NCBI RefSeq assembly: GCF_001618865.1 | Contig: NZ_CP015136.1 | Location: 586,001-650,000 of the forward strand | DNA from: Luteitalea pratensis | Lineage (GTDB): Bacteria > Acidobacteriota > Vicinamibacteria > Vicinamibacterales > Vicinamibacteraceae | Direction of reading: 5' to 3' | Length of the DNA stretch: 64,000 nucleotides | Part shown: positions 17,181 through 27,968 of the stretch, in pieces | Layout: each line of letters opens with the position of its first letter | How positions within the stretch are numbered: position 1 is the first letter of the stretch | Program-made: the position numbers and the translations under genes | Notes under the pieces: model-generated | The model's database searches: none | Told to the model about the DNA's origin: nothing | What the model saw: only the letters and a program-made list of their open reading frames with translations

Positions 17181-17752
17181 ACGCGCCTTCCCCGACGCCC
17201 ATTCGCCGGCCGTGGCTCACCGCCGCGGCTGCCGCCCTGGTCCTGCTGCTCGGGTTCGGGCTGTTCAGGGCGACCCGCCTGGGTTCTCCGGCGCCCGTGA
17301 CCCCTCCTGTGGCGGAGTCACTGCCGGCCACACCGCCGGTCCTCGTCGAGACGTCCGGCGAGGAAGGCCACCTGACCATTGGTGTCGTGTCGCTCGATCG
17401 CGTTGCACCGGACACGGTGGAGTTGCGCCTGGCCATCACCAATACCAACCGGCCGGCTTCACCCGGCCTCGACATCGCCCAGCGGTTCAGCACGGACGGC
17501 CCCGATCGCGGCACGCTCGCCGAGGTGTACCTCGCGGATCTGTCGCACGAACACAAGTTCTTCGTGCTCCGCGACAGCGCCAACGCGCCGATCGGCAGTC
17601 GCGACGTCACCCCGCTCGCGGCCGGCGAGCGCCGGGTGCTGTGGGCCCGGTACCCGGCCCCCGGCGATCGCGATGTGGAGGTGGTCGTCCACGTGCCCCA
17701 CGCCGAGCCCCTCCCCAACGTGCCGGTGGGGCAAAAGACCACGGCGCCCTGA
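17177..17752 (+). CDS. Membrane-anchored protein of unknown function
   Basis: A 191-aa protein starting at the GTG overlapping the preceding stop (GTGA at 17177-17180). A transmembrane or signal-anchor helix at about 13-29 (LTAAAAALVLLLGFGLF) is followed by a Pro/Val-rich linker. The beta-rich extracytoplasmic domain (VELRLAITNTNRPASPGLDIAQRFS...ERRVLWARYPAP) is arranged like a single Ig-like or DUF4352-style module. It pairs with the SRPBCC-like gene. No function assigned. Confidence 0.7.
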   Translation: MNAPSPTPIRRPWLTAAAAALVLLLGFGLFRATRLGSPAPVTPPVAESLPATPPVLVETSGEEGHLTIGVVSLDRVAPDTVELRLAITNTNRPASPGLDIAQRFSTDGPDRGTLAEVYLADLSHEHKFFVLRDSANAPIGSRDVTPLAAGERRVLWARYPAPGDRDVEVVVHVPHAEPLPNVPVGQKTTAP

Positions 17753-17762
17753 CGGCGCCACC

Positions 17763-17955
17763 CGGCCCATGGCCTACGGCCTGCCGCCTACAGCCTACCT
17801 GCGGCCTACGGCCTACAGGCTGCGGCCTACCGCCTACCGCCTACGGCCGCTGCTTACGGCCTACTGCCCTACGGCCTGCCGGCTTCGGCCCTCGGCCTTT
17901 GCCCTTCAGCGTTCGGCGTTCGGCATTCGGCGTTCGGCATTCGGCGTTCGTCCCG
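17763..17955. repeat. GCCTACGGCCTAC and CGTTCGGCATT tandem repeat tract
   Basis: About a dozen gcctac/ggcctac units, many as cggcctacggcc and gcctaccgcc, fill 17763-17880. Then gcgttcggcattcgg units repeat at 17907-17955. It lies between the membrane protein and the ABC ATPase; no gene is visible. Confidence 0.85.
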
Positions 17956-17994
17956 GGAACCGTGCTGGCCGCCCGCCCGTACTAAGCTGATGCC

Positions 17995-18681
17995 ATGCCC
18001 TTGATCGAGACCCGGGATCTCTGGAAAACGTATGTGATGGGTTCGGAGGAGATCCACGCCTTGCGTGGTGTCTCCATGGAAATCCAGCGAGGTGAATACG
18101 TCGCGATCATGGGGCCCTCAGGATCGGGCAAGTCCACGCTGATGAACCTCATCGGTTGTCTGGACACGCCGAGCAAGGGGACCTACCTCCTGAACAACAA
18201 GGAGGTCAGCAGCATGGACGACGATGAGTTGGCGCGCATCCGGAACGAAGAAATCGGCTTCGTGTTCCAGACGTTCAACCTGCTGCCGCGCGCGTCGGCG
18301 CTGCACAACGTGGAACTGCCGCTCGTCTACGCCGGGGTGAGCAGCCACGACCGGGCCGAGCGGGCCAAGGCCGCGCTCATAAAGGTCGAACTCGAACAAC
18401 GTATGGGGCACAAGCCCAACGAGTTGTCCGGCGGCCAGCGCCAGCGTGTCGCGATTGCCCGGGCCCTCGTCAACAACCCCTCGATCCTGCTCGCGGACGA
18501 ACCGACGGGGAACCTCGACTCGAAGACCGGCGTCGAAATCATGACGCTCTTCGAGCGCCTCCATCAGGCCGGCAACACCATCGTCCTGGTCACGCACGAG
18601 CCCGACGTGGCCGCGCACGCGCACCGCGTCATCCACATCCGGGACGGGCAGGTCGAGAAGGACGTCACCCGCGCCGCGTAG
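17995..18681 (+). CDS. MacB/LolD-type ABC transporter ATP-binding protein
   Basis: A 228-aa ATPase with Walker [10 protein letters not shown] (near 40), Q-loop [13 protein letters not shown] signature [15 protein letters not shown], Walker [13 protein letters not shown] and H-loop VTHEPDVA. The length and the [10 protein letters not shown]...[11 protein letters not shown] opening match the MacB/LolD group that drives lipoprotein sorting or macrolide/peptide export via FtsX-type permeases. No such permease is next to it here, so its membrane partner must be encoded elsewhere. Confidence 0.92.
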   Translation: MPLIETRDLWKTYVMGSEEIHALRGVSMEIQRGEYVAIMGPSGSGKSTLMNLIGCLDTPSKGTYLLNNKEVSSMDDDELARIRNEEIGFVFQTFNLLPRASALHNVELPLVYAGVSSHDRAERAKAALIKVELEQRMGHKPNELSGGQRQRVAIARALVNNPSILLADEPTGNLDSKTGVEIMTLFERLHQAGNTIVLVTHEPDVAAHAHRVIHIRDGQVEKDVTRAA

Positions 18682-18794
18682 CCGGCTCGGTGCGTGGGCC
18701 GCGCCGCCTGCGGCATAATTTGAAGTTCGGAACCCGGAAATGACGACGACGTCGTACGTCGCCGCCCATTCCGCATTTCAAATTTCACATCACC

Positions 18795-19772
18795 GTGCCC
18801 CTGTCGTTGCGCGTTCCTGTCGCCGTCTCAGTGCTGATCCTGGCCGGGTGCGGGGGCGGATCCTCCGCGCCCTCCTCCACGCCGACCCAGCCAACGCCGA
18901 TTGCGGCCCCGCAGTTGACCCTGACGTGCCCGACGCCCTTGTCATTGCGGACCACGACTGGTCAGCCCGTGCCGCTGGCGTATGGCCAGCCACAGGTTTC
19001 AGGCGGAACCGCCCCGGTGACCGTTGCGTGCACGCCTCCGGCAGGCGCGCCCGCGCCAGTCGGTCAGACGGCCGTGAACTGCACAGCGACCGACGCTCGC
19101 GCCCAGACGGCGACGTGTTCGTTCGCGGTGGCGGTGGCCATCGCCCCGACGCTGAGCGTGGAGCGACTCCTCTCGCTCGGCGACAGCTTCACGGCTGGTA
19201 CCACGTCGCGTGCGGTCGAACGTGAAATCCCCGGCAACAACTACGTCCAGAAGCTGGAGTTCCTGCTGCTGGAGCGCTATCCGGACCAGCGCATCACCGT
19301 AACCAATGCCGGCGTGCCTGGCCAGTTCGTCGACCAGATCGAGGATCGCTACCCGGGCGCATTGCGACAGAGCAACGCGCAAGTGATGATGCTCGAGGGC
19401 GGCGCGAACGACCTGAATGCCGACGGGGCGCGGGCGATTACGGACGTGGTCACGCGCCTCGAACGCATGACCCGTGATGCGCAAGGGCGTGGCGTCGCGG
19501 TGATCCTGACGACCCTCACCCCGCAGCGTCCCGGCTCCACGAAGGGCACCTCACCGCAAGCCGTACGCGACCTCAACGTGCGTATCCGCGACCTGTGCCG
19601 TCGCTACAACACGGGGTGTGCGGACCTCTACGCCGCCTTTGGCAACGAGCAATCGCCTCTCATCGGCAGCGACGGTCTGCATCCGACGTTGGCTGGCTAC
19701 GACCTGATCGCCGAGACATATTTCGAGGTCATCCGGCGGATGTTCGAGCGGACGGCGGCGCCCGCGTCGTGA
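18795..19772 (+). CDS. SGNH/GDSL-hydrolase lipoprotein
   Basis: A 325-aa protein with a lipobox signal (LILAGCGGG, Cys near 19) and a Ser/Pro/Thr-rich linker. A short HYR/Ig-like beta region follows (about 40-115, including VTVACTPPAG and VNCTATDARAQTATCSFAVAV). The SGNH hydrolase domain has block I LSLGDSFTAG (Ser nucleophile), block II NAGVPGQF, block III GGANDLN and block V DGLHPTLAGYDLIA (Asp-His). It is probably an outer-membrane or periplasmic esterase; the substrate is unknown. GTG start. Confidence 0.88.
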   Translation: MPLSLRVPVAVSVLILAGCGGGSSAPSSTPTQPTPIAAPQLTLTCPTPLSLRTTTGQPVPLAYGQPQVSGGTAPVTVACTPPAGAPAPVGQTAVNCTATDARAQTATCSFAVAVAIAPTLSVERLLSLGDSFTAGTTSRAVEREIPGNNYVQKLEFLLLERYPDQRITVTNAGVPGQFVDQIEDRYPGALRQSNAQVMMLEGGANDLNADGARAITDVVTRLERMTRDAQGRGVAVILTTLTPQRPGSTKGTSPQAVRDLNVRIRDLCRRYNTGCADLYAAFGNEQSPLIGSDGLHPTLAGYDLIAETYFEVIRRMFERTAAPAS

Positions 19773-19806
19773 GCAAGCAGGCGCCCGTGCCCCGCCCACA
19801 GGGCCG

Positions 19807-19826
19807 CGTCGACCTGAAGGTCGACG
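19807..19826. repeat. Dispersed hairpin repeat family B, copy 1
   Basis: GTCGACCT-GA-AGGTCGAC with flanking C/G forms a perfect 9-bp palindromic stem, followed by CCTAC. The same 20 bases recur at 46967-46986, followed by GCTAC. Confidence 0.75.
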
Positions 19827-19908
19827 CCTACGTTACCGACGGGGTCACCGCCGGACACTCCGGCGGCTACACGGTCCTTTCCGGTCCCCGTTTCCCGGTC
19901 ACTGAGTT

Positions 19909-19988
19909 CGGTACCCCGGCACCCGGTACCCGGTACCCGGTTCCCGATCCGGTGCCCGGTACCCGGTACCCGGCACCCGGCACCCGGT
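19909..19988. repeat. CCCGGTACCCGG tandem repeat tract
   Basis: Units of ggtacccggtacccgg and ggcacccggcacccgg fill the 80 bp before the glutaminyl cyclase gene. Related tracts lie at 26356-26396 and 40144-40164. The tract ends 12 bp before the ATG, so it may form the leader of that mRNA. Confidence 0.85.
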
Positions 19989-20000
19989 AAACTGTCCCCC

Positions 20001-20837
20001 ATGTGGCGCACGATGCCTGCCCGGTTTGCCCTCCTTTTGCTCGTGGGGTCCTCGCTCGCCGTGGCGTGCGGAGCATCCTCGTCTGCTCCGCCCGAGGCAC
20101 AGGCGCGACCCGCCGCGTCGGCGCCGGCCGGGCCCCTGATCGAGCGTTACGGCTACGAGATCGTGCGCAGTCACCCGCATGATCCGGCGGCGTTCACCCA
20201 GGGCCTGACGATCGCCGACGGTCAGCTGTACGAAGGGACCGGGCTGCACGGACAGTCCTCGTTGCGGCGCGTCGACCTGATCACCGGCGCCGCGCTGCAG
20301 CGGATCGCCCTCGACGGACGCTACTTCGGCGAGGGCGTCGCCGTCGTCGGCGACCGCATCGTCCAGCTCACGTACCAGACCGGCGTCGGGTTCGTGTACG
20401 ACCGCAAGACGTTTGCAAAGCAGCGCGAATTCACGTACTCGGGTGAGGGCTGGGGGCTGACCTACGACGGGCAACGGCTGATCATGAGCGACGGCTCCGA
20501 CACGTTGCGCTTCTGGAACCCGGAGACGATGGGGGAGATGGGCCGCCTGCGCGTGCGTGACGGCGACCGCGCCATCGAGCGCATCAACGAGATGGAGTAC
20601 GTGGACGGGGTCATCTACGCCAACATCTGGCAGGAAGACCGGATCGCCCGCATCGACCCGAAGACGGGCGTCGTGACCGCCTGGATCGACATGTCGAACC
20701 TGCTCACGGCCACCGAGCGCTCGCGCGGCGTCGACGTCCTGAATGGCATCGCCCACGACCCGAAGACCGGCCACTTCCTGATCACGGGCAAGCTGTGGCC
20801 GTGGGTGTTCGAGGTGAAGTTCGTAAAGAAGAGCTGA
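20001..20837 (+). CDS. Glutaminyl-peptide cyclotransferase (plant/bacterial beta-propeller type), lipoprotein or exported
   Basis: A 278-aa protein whose signal ends near VACGASSS, a possible lipobox. The body is a five-bladed propeller of the Glu_cyclase_2 family: SHPHDPAAFTQGLTIADGQLYEGTGLHGQSSLRRVDL, VWQ-type blade motifs such as NEMEYVDGVIYANIWQEDRIARID, and the C-terminal NGIAHDPKTGHFLITGKLWPWVFEV. Family members convert N-terminal Gln of peptides to pyroglutamate, here probably in the periplasm. It is followed by a repeat tract and convergent with the ABC genes. Confidence 0.9.
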   Translation: MWRTMPARFALLLLVGSSLAVACGASSSAPPEAQARPAASAPAGPLIERYGYEIVRSHPHDPAAFTQGLTIADGQLYEGTGLHGQSSLRRVDLITGAALQRIALDGRYFGEGVAVVGDRIVQLTYQTGVGFVYDRKTFAKQREFTYSGEGWGLTYDGQRLIMSDGSDTLRFWNPETMGEMGRLRVRDGDRAIERINEMEYVDGVIYANIWQEDRIARIDPKTGVVTAWIDMSNLLTATERSRGVDVLNGIAHDPKTGHFLITGKLWPWVFEVKFVKKS

Positions 20838-20943
20838 CGAACGCTGAACGCCGAACGTTGAACGCCGAGGAGTTAGACCGCCGGACGCTGAACGCCCCAC
20901 GCCGAACGCTCTCGACATTCCGGCATTGCAGCATTCGGCATTC
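20837..20943. repeat. GAACGCTGAACGCC and CGGCATT repeat tract
   Basis: Units gaacgctgaacgccgaacgttgaacgcc grade into cattccggcattgcagcattcggcatt. It separates two convergent genes. Related units occur at 17907-17955 and 26301-26338. Confidence 0.8.
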
Positions 20944-21816
20944 TTACCGAGCAAAATGTCCCGGCGAGATTTCAAGCAGCGGCGCGTCGGGATCGACTGT
21001 CGCGGGATCGAATTCGATCCGCTGCGGGAGCACGTCGGGATCGGGCACCGGTACCGCTGACAGGAGCGCACGCGTGTAGGGGTGCCGTGGCGCCTCGAAA
21101 AGCGATGCCACGGGCGCGAGTTCGACGATCCGGCCTCGATACATCACGGCCACGCGCGTGCAGATGTGGCGCACCAGCCGGAGGTCGTGCGAGATGAACA
21201 GGTAGGTCAGCGACAGTTGCTGCTGCAACTGGGCGAGCAGGTTGACGATCTGCGCCTGTACCGAGACGTCGAGTGCAGACACCGGCTCATCGGCGACGAT
21301 GAACGAGGGCTCGAGCGCGAGCGCCCGGGCGATGCCGATGCGCTGCCGCTGGCCGCCGCTGAACTCGTGCGGATAGCGCGTCATGGCATCGCGGTCGAGG
21401 CCGACCAGTTCGAGCAACTCGGTGGCACGGGCGTGGCGCCATGTCGGCGTGCCCACCGTGTGGATGTCCAGCGGTTCCTCGAGGATCGTCGAGACGCGGT
21501 GCCGCGGATTCAGCGACGCGTACGGATCCTGGAAGACCATCTGCATCTGCCGCCGCCGGTGGCGCAGCGCCTTGCGATCCAGCGACAGCACGTCCTCGCC
21601 CTTGAACCGCACTTCGCCGACGGTGGGCTCGATCAGGCGGAGGACGCAGCGCCCGGTCGTGGTCTTGCCCGAGCCGGACTCCCCAACGAGGCCGAAGGTC
21701 TCGCCCTCCTCGATCGTGAAGCTGACGTCGCGCACGGCGTGGGTCACGCGCGGCGGCCGCCACAGCGCGCGCTGCTCGTACCGCTTGCCCAACCGCCGGA
21801 CTTCGAGCAGGGGCAT
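20944..21816 (-). CDS. Oligopeptide-type ABC transporter ATPase (OppF/DppF-like)
   Basis: 290 aa from the ATG at 21816, which overlaps the TGA of the upstream ATPase (TGATG). Walker A is [12 protein letters not shown], followed by [11 protein letters not shown] (Q-loop), signature [15 protein letters not shown], Walker [14 protein letters not shown] and H-loop ISHDL. The C-terminal [12 protein letters not shown] is the oligopeptide/dipeptide ATPase extension. It lacks the full Cys-containing tail of its OppD-like partner. Permease and binding-protein genes are not in the window. Confidence 0.93.
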   Translation of the reverse strand: MPLLEVRRLGKRYEQRALWRPPRVTHAVRDVSFTIEEGETFGLVGESGSGKTTTGRCVLRLIEPTVGEVRFKGEDVLSLDRKALRHRRRQMQMVFQDPYASLNPRHRVSTILEEPLDIHTVGTPTWRHARATELLELVGLDRDAMTRYPHEFSGGQRQRIGIARALALEPSFIVADEPVSALDVSVQAQIVNLLAQLQQQLSLTYLFISHDLRLVRHICTRVAVMYRGRIVELAPVASLFEAPRHPYTRALLSAVPVPDPDVLPQRIEFDPATVDPDAPLLEISPGHFAR

Positions 21817-22820
21817 CACTCGGCGGGCAGCTTCGCGGCGGATCCGGAGGCGAGCCGGTGCGCCTCTTTCACCAGCACGCAGCGTGACCCGTGGGTGTCG
21901 GACACGGGATACATCGGCAGCGGTTCGACGTCGCAGGCGTCGTGGTGCCACGCGCACCGGGGGCCGAACGCGCACCCGGGCGGCATCCGCTGCAGCGACG
22001 GCACCTGGCCCTCGATGGGCTCGAGTCGCCGCGCACTATGGGTGGATCCCGGCATCGCGCGCAGCAACGCCTGCGTATAGGGGTGCGCCGGCATCTTGAA
22101 GAGGGCCCGTACCGGCGCCTCCTCCACGATGCGGCCGGCATACATCACGGCGACGCGGTCGGCGGTGTGCGCGACGACGCCGAGGTCGTGGGTGATGAGC
22201 AGCAGGGACAGCCCGAAGTCGTGTTTCAGCTGTCGCAGCAGGTTGAGGATCTCGGCCTGGATCGTCACATCGAGCGCCGTCGTCGGTTCGTCGGCGACGA
22301 TCAGCGACGGCCGGCAGCAGAGCGCGAGCGCGATCAGGGCACGTTGGCGGAGGCCCCCCGACAGCTGGTGCGGGTACTCGCCGAAACGGCGCGCCGGGTC
22401 GTCCATCCGCACCGTGGCGAGCAGGTCGATGGCGGCGGCCTTCGGGTCGGCGCCACCGAGCCCGTGCACCGTCATCGCCTCGACGAGCTGACTGCCGATC
22501 GTGAGCACCGGGTTGAGCGCGCTCATCGGCTCCTGGAAGATCAGCGAAATCTTGGCGCCGCGCACTCGCTCCATCTCCGCTTCGGGGAGGTCCATGAGGT
22601 TGCGGCCCTCGATGTGGATTTCTCCCTCGAGGATGCGGCCGGGCGGCGGCACGAGCCTCAGCAGCGAATAGGCGGTCAGCGACTTGCCGCTGCCTGACTC
22701 GCCCACGAGGGCCAGGGTTTCGCCCCTGGCGATGTCGAAACTCACGTCCTGAACGGCCGGCACCCAGCGGTTGCCGATGGGAAAACCGGTCGAGAGATGG
22801 CGCACGGAAAGCAGAGGCAT
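21816..22820 (-). CDS. Oligopeptide-type ABC transporter ATPase (OppD/DppD-like)
   Basis: A 334-aa protein with Walker [14 protein letters not shown]-loop [11 protein letters not shown], signature [15 protein letters not shown], Walker [14 protein letters not shown] and H-loop ITHDLGVVA. The OppD C-terminal extension has [13 protein letters not shown] and four Cys ([15 protein letters not shown]...SRCVLV), the pattern associated with an iron-sulfur cluster in this subgroup. It is first of a two-ATPase transcription unit, with a one-base overlap to the OppF-like gene. Nutrient (peptide) uptake is inferred. Confidence 0.93.
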   Translation of the reverse strand: MPLLSVRHLSTGFPIGNRWVPAVQDVSFDIARGETLALVGESGSGKSLTAYSLLRLVPPPGRILEGEIHIEGRNLMDLPEAEMERVRGAKISLIFQEPMSALNPVLTIGSQLVEAMTVHGLGGADPKAAAIDLLATVRMDDPARRFGEYPHQLSGGLRQRALIALALCCRPSLIVADEPTTALDVTIQAEILNLLRQLKHDFGLSLLLITHDLGVVAHTADRVAVMYAGRIVEEAPVRALFKMPAHPYTQALLRAMPGSTHSARRLEPIEGQVPSLQRMPPGCAFGPRCAWHHDACDVEPLPMYPVSDTHGSRCVLVKEAHRLASGSAAKLPAE

Positions 22821-23042
22821 CGGCGGGTTCCGCGCATCGTACCATCGGCCCCTGGGAGGGGTACCTTGCCTTGCCGCAGGCCGGACCGATACAATCGGCC
22901 CAGATTCCGTTCAATCACCTCCAGACGCCTCCTCTAATGAACAGCAGCTGGCGCTCGACCGCACCGATGCTCCCCGCAGATCGCGTGTGCCTCGTCGAGC
23001 TGCATGCAGGGTTGCGGTCTGCGTGCCGGAAGGGAGATCAGT

Positions 23043-23336
23043 GTGGACGACACCGTGAATCGACTGGCGAAGGAACTGGCCGATGCCATGGCCGACGCCG
23101 TGGCCTCTGATCCACGCGTGGAAGCCTGCCGCGCACGTGCGCGGGAGGCCGGGTACGACCTGCGGGTGACTCTCGACGCCGAAATCGGGTTTGCCGCCCG
23201 GTCCGGCAAGAAGGCCAGGAGGATGGCGGTAACCCGCGCCTCTCACGCCACGAGACACGTGGCGATGACCGACAACGACCGACGTTTCCTCAAGTCGCTC
23301 CGCATCGCTCCTGATGCGGCGACCGAAGAAGTCTAG
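23043..23336 (+). CDS. Hypothetical 97-aa protein
   Basis: The GTG at 23043 follows GGGAG at good spacing. The protein is small, charged and soluble: two helices (VDDTVNRLAKELADAMADAV; VEACRARAREAGYDLRV), a short strand and a basic tail (SGKKARRMAVTRASHATRH). There are no motifs I recognise. It is followed immediately by a bidirectional terminator, which supports a real transcript. Confidence 0.55.
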   Translation: MDDTVNRLAKELADAMADAVASDPRVEACRARAREAGYDLRVTLDAEIGFAARSGKKARRMAVTRASHATRHVAMTDNDRRFLKSLRIAPDAATEEV

Positions 23337-23341
23337 AAACG

Positions 23342-23374
23342 AAAAGGCCGCTCGAGATTCTCGGGCGGCCTTTT
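23342..23374. terminator. Bidirectional Rho-independent terminator
   Basis: GGCCGC (23346-23351) pairs with GCGGCC (23365-23370), with an inner CGAGA/TCTCG stem. AAAA precedes and TTTT follows, so it can serve both the small gene and the convergent gpmI. Confidence 0.85.
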
Positions 23375-23377
23375 CTC

Positions 23378-23409
23378 GTAGGCTGCAGCCTGCAGGCTAC
23401 AGCCTGCCT
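23378..23409. repeat. GTAGGCTGCAGCCTGCAGGCTAC palindromic repeat
   Basis: Nested GGCTGCAGCC and CCTGCAGG palindromes followed by ctacagcctgcc. It belongs to the GTAGGC family seen in other gaps. Confidence 0.7.
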
Positions 23410-23415
23410 GAGCCG

Positions 23416-24954
23416 TTAGTCGATCAACGTCTTCCCCGTCATCTCCTTCGGCTGCGTGATGCCGAGCAGGTGCAGGAGCGTGGGAGCGACGTCGGTGAGG
23501 GCGCCGTCGCGGACCGTCTTGCCTGGCGTGTCCGGGCCGACCACGATCACCGGGACCAGGTTGGTGGTGTGGGCGGTGTGGGGGGCGTTGAGCTCGTAGT
23601 CCCACATCTGCTCGGCGTTGCCGTGGTCGGCGGTGACGATGGCGGTGCCGCCGGCGGCGAGCAGGGCGTCGATGCACCGGCCGAGGCAGGCGTCGACGGC
23701 CTTGATCGCGGCGATGGCTGCCGCAAGCACGCCCGTGTGACCGACCATGTCCGGATTGGCGAAGTTGCAGATGATGACGTCGTGCTTGTGGTGCGTGACG
23801 CTGTCGACGAAGGCGTCGGCGACGCCGGCCGCGCTCATCTCCGGCTGCAGGTCGTAGGTGGCCACCTTGGGCGAGGGCAGGAGCACGCGCTCCTCGCCCT
23901 TGAACGGCGTCTCGACCCCGCCGTTGAAGAAGTACGTGACATGCGGGTACTTCTCCGTCTCGGCCAGGCGCATGTTGGTCAGGGCGTGCGCCTGCAGGAC
24001 CTCACCGAAGTACTGCGTCGCCGCCTGCGGCGGGAACGCGATCGGGAACGGGTAGGTCGCGTCGTACTCGGTGAATGTCGTCAACTGCACCGTCGGACGA
24101 CCCGTTGTGGGGAAGCCGTCGAAGTCCTCGAACATCAGCGCGCGGATGATCTGCCGGGCGCGATCGGCGCGGAAGTTGAAGAAGATCACCGAGTCGCCGT
24201 CCGCCATCGGGCCGACCGGCTGGCCGGCGGCGTCGACGATCGTGGCCGGGAGGATGAATTCGTCGGTGACGTTCTTCGAATACGCCTCCGCGATCACGGC
24301 CGAGGCCGACGAACCGAACGGCGCCGTGCCGCGGACGATCGCGTCGTAGGCGAGCGTGACGCGCTCCCACCGCTTGTCCCGGTCCATGGCGTAGTAGCGG
24401 CCGGAGACACTGGCGATGCGCGCGCCCGTCTCGGCGGCGACCGCCTCGAGTTCCTTGACGTATCCGCGGCCGCCCTGCGGCGACGTATCGCGGCCGTCGG
24501 TGATCACGTGTACGAACACCTTCGGCGCGCCCATCGCCTTTGCCAGCCGCAGCAGCGCATGCAGATGGGCCTGGTGGCTGTGCACGCCGCCATCGGAGAG
24601 CAGCCCGAGAAGGTGCAGCGCGGTGCCCTTGTCGATCGCGGCCTGCACGGCGGCTCGCAGCGCCGGCGTCCCGGCGAAAGTGCCGTCGCTGATCGCCTTG
24701 TCGATGCGCGTCAGGTCCTGGTAGACGGTGCGCCCGGCTCCGAGGTTGGTGTGCCCAACCTCGGAGTTGCCCATCTGGCCGGCCGGCAGGCCGACGGCTT
24801 CGCCCGAGGCCTCCAGGGTGGCGTGCGGGTAGGATGCCCACAACTTGCCGAAGACCGGCGGTTCGGCCAGTTTCACGGCGTTCTGGTCCACCTCCTCGCG
24901 GAGGCCCCAGCCATCGAGGATGATCAGCGCCACGGGGGCGCGCTTGCTCGTCAT
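23416..24954 (-). CDS. gpmI: 2,3-bisphosphoglycerate-independent phosphoglycerate mutase
   Basis: A 512-aa cytoplasmic glycolytic enzyme interconverting 3- and 2-phosphoglycerate with two Mn ions. The alkaline-phosphatase-fold start is ALIILDGWGLREE. The nucleophile Ser lies in QMGNSEVGHTNLGAGR (near 60), followed by HVITDGRDTSP, GRYYAMDRDKRWERV and FFNFRADRARQI. The C-terminal metal motifs are NFANPDMVGHTG and TADHGNAEQMWD. Length is normal for the family. It lies 9 bp after eno in the same direction, so the two consecutive glycolytic steps are co-transcribed. Confidence 0.98.
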   Translation of the reverse strand: MTSKRAPVALIILDGWGLREEVDQNAVKLAEPPVFGKLWASYPHATLEASGEAVGLPAGQMGNSEVGHTNLGAGRTVYQDLTRIDKAISDGTFAGTPALRAAVQAAIDKGTALHLLGLLSDGGVHSHQAHLHALLRLAKAMGAPKVFVHVITDGRDTSPQGGRGYVKELEAVAAETGARIASVSGRYYAMDRDKRWERVTLAYDAIVRGTAPFGSSASAVIAEAYSKNVTDEFILPATIVDAAGQPVGPMADGDSVIFFNFRADRARQIIRALMFEDFDGFPTTGRPTVQLTTFTEYDATYPFPIAFPPQAATQYFGEVLQAHALTNMRLAETEKYPHVTYFFNGGVETPFKGEERVLLPSPKVATYDLQPEMSAAGVADAFVDSVTHHKHDVIICNFANPDMVGHTGVLAAAIAAIKAVDACLGRCIDALLAAGGTAIVTADHGNAEQMWDYELNAPHTAHTTNLVPVIVVGPDTPGKTVRDGALTDVAPTLLHLLGITQPKEMTGKTLID

Positions 24955-24963
24955 GGTGCGGTG

Positions 24964-26396
<1,433 letters not shown>

Positions 26397-26421
26397 TTGA
26401 CGCTTCCCGAGGTCCAAGGCC

Positions 26422-27699
26422 CTATGGATGACCCCGGGCGTCCGCTTCCTGCTCGTGCTGGCGCCGCGTGCTTTCCGGTGGCGCGACGTACGGTTCGTCG
26501 TCGGTCGTGACCACCACCACGCCCTTGGCGGTCACCATGTGCCGCCTGCGATCTTCCTCGAGGTTGTGGCCGATGATGGCGCCCCGCGGGATGAACACGT
26601 CGCGATCGATGATCGCGTTGCGGATCCGGGCGTGTCGCCCGACCCGCACGCCGGGCATCAGGATACTGCGGTCGATGTCGCAATAGCTGTGGACGCGGAC
26701 ATTGGGGCAGAGGATGCTGCCGCGCACGGTGCTGCCCGACACGATCACACCCGACGAGATGATCGAGTCGAGCGCCTGGCCGCGGCGGCCTTCGTCGTCG
26801 AACACGAACTTGGCCGGCGGTGCCTGTTCCATCCACGTGCGGATGGGCCATTCCGGATCGTAGAGGTTGAAGTCCGGGTTGACCTGGACGAGGTCCATGT
26901 TGGCCTCGTAATAGGCGTCGAGTTCGCCGATGTCGCGCCAGTACTTGTTGGCCTTCTTGTTCTCGTCCGAGAACCGGTAGGAGTACACCGGCGCATGGCC
27001 GATGAGCGATGGCAGGATGTCCTTGCCGAAGTCGTGCTTGGTGTCGCGGCCCGCGTCTTCCTCGAGTGCCTTCACGAGCACGTCGGCCTCGAAGACATAA
27101 ATCCCCATCGAGGCGAGGGCCACGCCGGGCATGCCCGGGATCGGCTTGGGCTCGGCCGGCTTCTCCTCGAAGCCGACGAGCCGCTCCTCCTCGTCGACCT
27201 GGATCACGCCGAAGCGGCGCGCCGCTTCCTGCACCGGCACTTCGTAGGTCGCAACCGTCGCGGCGGCACCCTTCTCGATGTGCCAGCGCAGCATCTTCGA
27301 GTAGTCCATCTTGTAGATGTGATCCCCGGACAGGATCACCACATGCTTGGGCGCCTCCCGCACGACCGAGTACAGGTTCTGGTACACGGCGTCGGCGGTG
27401 CCCAGGTACCAGTTGTCGCTCACGCGTTTCTGCGGCGGCAGGATCTCGATGAACTCGCCGAGTTCCTCGGCGACGACGTTCCACCCCATGCGGATGTGGC
27501 GATTGAGCGACAGGCTCTTGTACTGCGTGACGATGAAGATGCGGCGCAGGCCGGCGTTGATGCAATTGCTGAGGGTGAAGTCGATGATCCGGTAAGGACC
27601 GCCGAAGTACACCGCCGGCTTGGCGCGTTCTCTGGTCAAAGGGGCGAGGCGTTCGCCGACCCCTCCGGCCAGGACGATGACGAGCGAGTCATTGAGCAT
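26422..27699 (-). CDS. glgC: Glucose-1-phosphate adenylyltransferase
   Basis: A 425-aa ADP-glucose synthase for glycogen production. The nucleotidyltransferase opening is VIVLAGGVGERLAPLTRERAKPAVYFGGPYRI. It continues with FTLSNCINAGLRRIFIVTQYKSLSLNRHI, the metal/substrate Asp in VVILSGDHIYKMDYSKML, and GFEEKPAEPKPI. The C-terminal left-handed beta-helix with hexapeptide repeats contains VRGSILCPNVRVHSYCDIDRSIL and ARIRNAIIDRDVFIPRGAIIG. The usual partner glgA is not adjacent. Expression is probably from the divergent region 27700-27968. Confidence 0.96.
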   Translation of the reverse strand: MLNDSLVIVLAGGVGERLAPLTRERAKPAVYFGGPYRIIDFTLSNCINAGLRRIFIVTQYKSLSLNRHIRMGWNVVAEELGEFIEILPPQKRVSDNWYLGTADAVYQNLYSVVREAPKHVVILSGDHIYKMDYSKMLRWHIEKGAAATVATYEVPVQEAARRFGVIQVDEEERLVGFEEKPAEPKPIPGMPGVALASMGIYVFEADVLVKALEEDAGRDTKHDFGKDILPSLIGHAPVYSYRFSDENKKANKYWRDIGELDAYYEANMDLVQVNPDFNLYDPEWPIRTWMEQAPPAKFVFDDEGRRGQALDSIISSGVIVSGSTVRGSILCPNVRVHSYCDIDRSILMPGVRVGRHARIRNAIIDRDVFIPRGAIIGHNLEEDRRRHMVTAKGVVVVTTDDEPYVAPPESTRRQHEQEADARGHP

Positions 27700-27968
27700 G
27701 GGCCACCGGTCCCTTGCGCGCGGCGGCCGCCTCGGCGACCGGACGACGCGCCAAAAGCCCCTGCGGGGGCGCGGCAGTGGGGGCCCGTGGCGGCAGGCCT
27801 CACGACGGCCCCCGACGCCGACCCGTGTCAGCGACTTCGGATTCTATCCCCAGCCGGCACTGTCGCGCTTTCGGCGCATTTGGCGTGTTTTGCCCTTCCG
27901 AGTTTGCACCACCGGTCTTATGATCCGGAAGCTTGGGCACGCCGGAGCGTGCCGGGGGACTTTGACGT

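Noticed and set aside
19899..21071. A 390-codon minus-strand frame across the cyclotransferase gene
   Set aside because: Overlaps the well-supported glutaminyl cyclase and includes repeat tract translation.
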